From an uncultured cyanobacterium (GTDB lineage Bacteria; Cyanobacteriota; Cyanobacteriia; Cyanobacteriales; Geitlerinemataceae), in contig CALCCD010000044.1 in assembly GCA_937899645.1 (NCBI GenBank), positions 1-47,691 on the forward strand: 47,691 bases of DNA, read 5' to 3'. Made by a program: the position numbers and the translations under genes. Each line of letters opens with the position of its first letter. The stretch's first letter is position 1. Of this stretch, positions 45,681 through 47,691 are shown in pieces. The notes under the pieces were generated by a model, which saw nothing but the letters and a program-made list of their open reading frames with translations, was not told the origin of the DNA and made no database searches.

Positions 45681-46457
45681 ATGCCCCAATTCGGCTCTAA
45701 CGCCCAAGTTTTTGTGGTCGGCGCGACGGGCGGTATCGGTTTCGGATTCGTGCGTCACCTGCTCGCCGATGCCAACGTCGGGCGCGTCTTTGCGACCTAC
45801 CGCGATCGCGACCGCGCCGCCGAGCTGTTCGCGCTTCAGGCCGAGGCGGGCGATCGTCTGGTGTGCCTCGCCTGCGACCCGACGATCGAGGCCAACGTCG
45901 TCGCTGCAATCGAGCGCATCGCCGAGCGAACCGACCGCCTCCACGCGATCGTCAACTGCGTCGGCATGCTCCACGAAGACTCGCCGACGCTGCCCGTCTC
46001 GCCGGAAAAGAGCCTGCGCCACATCGATCGCGATCGGCTGCTGCGCTACTTTGAAGTCAACAGCGTTCCCACCGTCCTGCTCGCCAAACACGTGCAGAAC
46101 TTGCTCAAGCACCCCGAGACCAGCACCTTCGCGACGATCTCGGCCAAGGTGGGCAGCATCGGCGACAACCGGCTTGGAGGCTGGTACGGCTACCGTGCCT
46201 CGAAGGCCGCGCTGAATATGCTCGTCCGCAACGTGGCGATCGAGCTGGGGCGCACCCGTCCGAACGCGATCGTCGTCGCGCTGCATCCCGGCACGACCGA
46301 CACCGGTCTCTCGCAGCCATTCCAAAGCAACGTCGCCCCCGAGAAGCTGTTCTCGATCGACCGCACCGTGACGCAACTACTCGACGCGATCGCCGGGTTA
46401 ACGAAAGCTGACAGCGGTGAATTTTTCTCTTGGGACGGCACGCGCTTACCTTGGTAG
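45681..46457 (+). CDS. Short-chain dehydrogenase/reductase (C-factor-like)
   Basis: A 258-residue Rossmann protein. The cofactor loop is GATGGIGFG (14-22), the NNAG-equivalent is VNCVG (about 91-95), and the catalytic set is Ser about 154, Tyr171 and Lys175 (YRASKAALNM). ALHPGTTDTGLSQPF is typical of the C-factor-like SDR group. The cofactor is probably NADP(H), judging by Arg residues after the second strand (TYRDRDRA). The substrate cannot be named. The gene follows dusA by 2 bp and precedes trmH by 32 bp, which suggests co-transcription without proving a shared pathway. Confidence 0.88.
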   Translation: MPQFGSNAQVFVVGATGGIGFGFVRHLLADANVGRVFATYRDRDRAAELFALQAEAGDRLVCLACDPTIEANVVAAIERIAERTDRLHAIVNCVGMLHEDSPTLPVSPEKSLRHIDRDRLLRYFEVNSVPTVLLAKHVQNLLKHPETSTFATISAKVGSIGDNRLGGWYGYRASKAALNMLVRNVAIELGRTRPNAIVVALHPGTTDTGLSQPFQSNVAPEKLFSIDRTVTQLLDAIAGLTKADSGEFFSWDGTRLPW

Positions 46458-46489
46458 ACTTGCGCCGACCGCGCGACCGAGATGCATCT

Positions 46490-47269
46490 ATGCTCACCAG
46501 CCTGCAAAACCCGCTCATCAAAGACCTTCGCAAGCTGCAAAAAGCGAAGTACCGCCATCAGATCGATCGCTTGCTGATCGAAGGAACCCACGCGATCGAG
46601 GAAGCCCACCGCGCCCACTATCCGCTCGAGACGGTCTGCGCCACGGAAGCCTGGATCGATCGCCACCCGATCCTGACCAGTACGCTGGAGTTCTACGCCG
46701 ATCGCTTCGAGCGTGTCGGCGAGGCGGCGCTGGCTTCGATCGCCACGACCAACAGTCCCGACGGCATCATCGCCACAGCTCCCAGGTCGCGCAACCGCCC
46801 GCCGGTCTTCTCGATAGAAGGCGTCGGCCTCGCCCTCGACACGCTGCAAGATCCTGGCAATCTGGGCACGATCGTGCGATCGGCGGTCGGGTCGGGTGCG
46901 TCGGGGCTGTGGCTGAGTCAGAACTGCGTCGATATCGATAACCCCAAGGTGCTGCGAGCGTCGGCGGGGGCGTGGTTTCGGTTGCCGATGGCGACGGGGC
47001 TGGATTTGACGGAGACGATCGCGTCGGCAAAGGCGGTGGGCGCGCGGATCGTGGCGACGAGCACGGACGCGGAGGTCAGCTACTGGGACTACGACTGGCG
47101 GCAACCGTCATTGATTTTGTTGGGCAGCGAGGGAATGGGGCTACGTCCGGAGCTGGCGGCGCTAGCGGATGTGAGCGTCAGAATTCCGATCGAGCCGGGG
47201 ATCGAATCGTTAAACGCGGCGATCGCAGCGTCGCTGTTGATGTTCGAGGCGCGACGGCAGCGGGGTTAG
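46490..47269 (+). CDS. TrmH/SpoU-family RNA 2'-O-methyltransferase
   Basis: A 259-residue SPOUT enzyme from ATG 46490 (MLTSLQNPLIKDLRKLQKAK). The N-terminal substrate-binding domain covers about residues 1-95. The knotted SAM-binding domain has LDTLQDPGNLGTIVRSA (motif 1, catalytic Arg), LILLGSEGMGLRPEL (motif 2) and IPIEPGIESLNAAIAASLLM (motif 3). This layout is typical of 23S rRNA Gm/Um methyltransferases of the RlmB/TsnR type; the exact site is unknown. The longer in-frame start at 46430 lies inside the SDR gene and is rejected. The stop overlaps the stop of the convergent HAT gene. Confidence 0.92.
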   Translation: MLTSLQNPLIKDLRKLQKAKYRHQIDRLLIEGTHAIEEAHRAHYPLETVCATEAWIDRHPILTSTLEFYADRFERVGEAALASIATTNSPDGIIATAPRSRNRPPVFSIEGVGLALDTLQDPGNLGTIVRSAVGSGASGLWLSQNCVDIDNPKVLRASAGAWFRLPMATGLDLTETIASAKAVGARIVATSTDAEVSYWDYDWRQPSLILLGSEGMGLRPELAALADVSVRIPIEPGIESLNAAIAASLLMFEARRQRG

Positions 47270-47691
47270 CGGTAGCGTTTGGCGGCGGCGGCAAGTCGCT
47301 CGGCTTCGCGATGGTTGCCCCGATCTCGCTCGAATTGGCCCCAGGCTTCCCAATACGTTGGGTTGCGGGGCTGCAATTGACGAGTAATGGTGTCGTAGCA
47401 GGCACGTAGTTTTTCTGGGTCGCCCGTTGCAGTTTCGTTGCGAATCCAAAGGTCGATCGTTCCCAGATCGCTCGGCTTCAGTCGCAGCGCCCGTTGATAG
47501 AGCGGTCGCGCTTTCTCGTGTTCGCCACACTTTGCTTCCATCACCGCCCAGGCTTGCCAAGTGGGGGCATGTTTCGGGTCGGCTTTCGTCCCCCGCTCGA
47601 ACAGCTCGCGGGCTTTGTCTCGGTTCCCCGCTTTCTCTTCCATCACCGCCCAGGCTTGCCAAGTGGGGGCATGTTTCGGGTCGGCTTTCGT
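47266..47691 (-). CDS. HAT/TPR-repeat protein (C-terminal part; start outside window)
   Basis: 142 codons up to the window edge, ending at TAA 47268-47266. The sequence is a chain of 34-residue helical repeats of the form TWQAWAVME...G..DKARELFERG. Aromatic WQxWA and ARxLFxRG positions are those of half-a-tetratricopeptide (HAT) repeats. HAT proteins often bind RNA; the plastid proteins HCF107/Mbb1, which stabilise photosynthetic mRNAs, share this fold, so an RNA-binding role is a reasonable guess. Two adjacent repeats are almost identical at DNA level (102-bp period), and more copies probably continue to the right. An internal Met at 47646 is not the true start. Confidence 0.8.
   Translation of the reverse strand, partial: TKADPKHAPTWQAWAVMEEKAGNRDKARELFERGTKADPKHAPTWQAWAVMEAKCGEHEKARPLYQRALRLKPSDLGTIDLWIRNETATGDPEKLRACYDTITRQLQPRNPTYWEAWGQFERDRGNHREAERLAAAAKRYR
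47537..47691. repeat. 102-bp tandem repeat within the HAT gene
   Basis: The 53-bp blocks at 47537-47589 and 47639-47691 are identical and spaced by exactly 102 bp (34 codons, one HAT unit). The right edge of the window falls inside the repeat. Such identity means recent expansion or gene conversion, and also a risk of assembly collapse. Confidence 0.9.

Noticed and set aside
47537-47691. Possible CRISPR array at the right edge
   Set aside because: The 102-bp period is in frame and encodes HAT repeats. There are no short palindromic repeats with unique spacers and no cas genes.

Overview
The window comes from a fairly GC-rich cyanobacterium. The octamer GCGATCGC (the cyanobacterial HIP1 site) and its GATCGC core recur throughout. 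The genes include photosystem I subunits (psaF, psaJ), the chloroplast/cyanobacterial families Ycf35 (twice), Ycf46 and Ycf51, a ClpC-type chaperone (twice), a DASH cryptochrome, BioU and several cyanobacteria-only small families (DUF4278, DUF4327, DUF2997). The presence of psaJ argues against Gloeobacter. I cannot name the genus. Most of the window is housekeeping chromosome. I see no intact insertion sequence, prophage, CRISPR array, rRNA or tRNA.

Layout, left to right. 1-2450: the tail of an Rpn/PD-(D/E)XK-type protein, a pentapeptide-repeat membrane protein, and an lrgA-lrgB membrane pair. 2571-5035: cyclophilin, a THUMP-type RNA methyltransferase, a candidate small RNA, and a DUF4278 gene with a consensus promoter and leader hairpin. 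5353-10671: a divergent transketolase/phosphoketolase-like enzyme, a TPR plus five-bladed-propeller protein, a small membrane protein and a coiled-coil membrane protein. 10782-12437 (minus): ferredoxin, Ycf35 and DUF2997. 12826-14885: bioU, a phasin-like protein and DUF4327. 15472-18907: a divergent squalene/phytoene-synthase-family protein, psaF-psaJ, and divergent tsaD. 19133-25262: clpC, cryptochrome DASH and a secreted tandem-CAP protein. 25274-30257: a TPR beta-propeller protein, ccdA, efp-accB, a small conserved gene and a PstS-like protein. 30380-35658 (minus): cysH-dacB and a second clpC with unusual GTATC palindromes upstream. 36104-41536: an unknown gene, aroA, a second Ycf35, Ycf46, an RHH regulator and Ycf51. 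41576-47691: a SanA-like gene overlapping an unknown gene, a small membrane protein with an internal duplication, gcvT, then dusA-SDR-trmH, and a HAT/TPR-repeat protein running off the right edge.

How they fit together. Several linked sets look like operons: lrgA-lrgB (8-bp overlap), psaF-psaJ, cysH-dacB (4-bp gap), efp-accB, sanA-unknown (ATGA overlap), and dusA-SDR-trmH. The most suggestive undescribed system is two Ycf35 (DUF1257) modules 26 kb apart. One is paired with DUF2997 and a ferredoxin carrying an unusual repeated N-terminus. The other is paired with the AAA+ protein Ycf46 and a ribbon-helix-helix regulator. Read together, they suggest one redox/ATPase machine whose parts are split over two loci. 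Other points of interest are the two full-length ClpC paralogues, a transketolase-like enzyme with phosphoketolase-like C-terminal signatures, and a candidate small RNA. All functions come from recognising family motifs by eye; nothing was searched.
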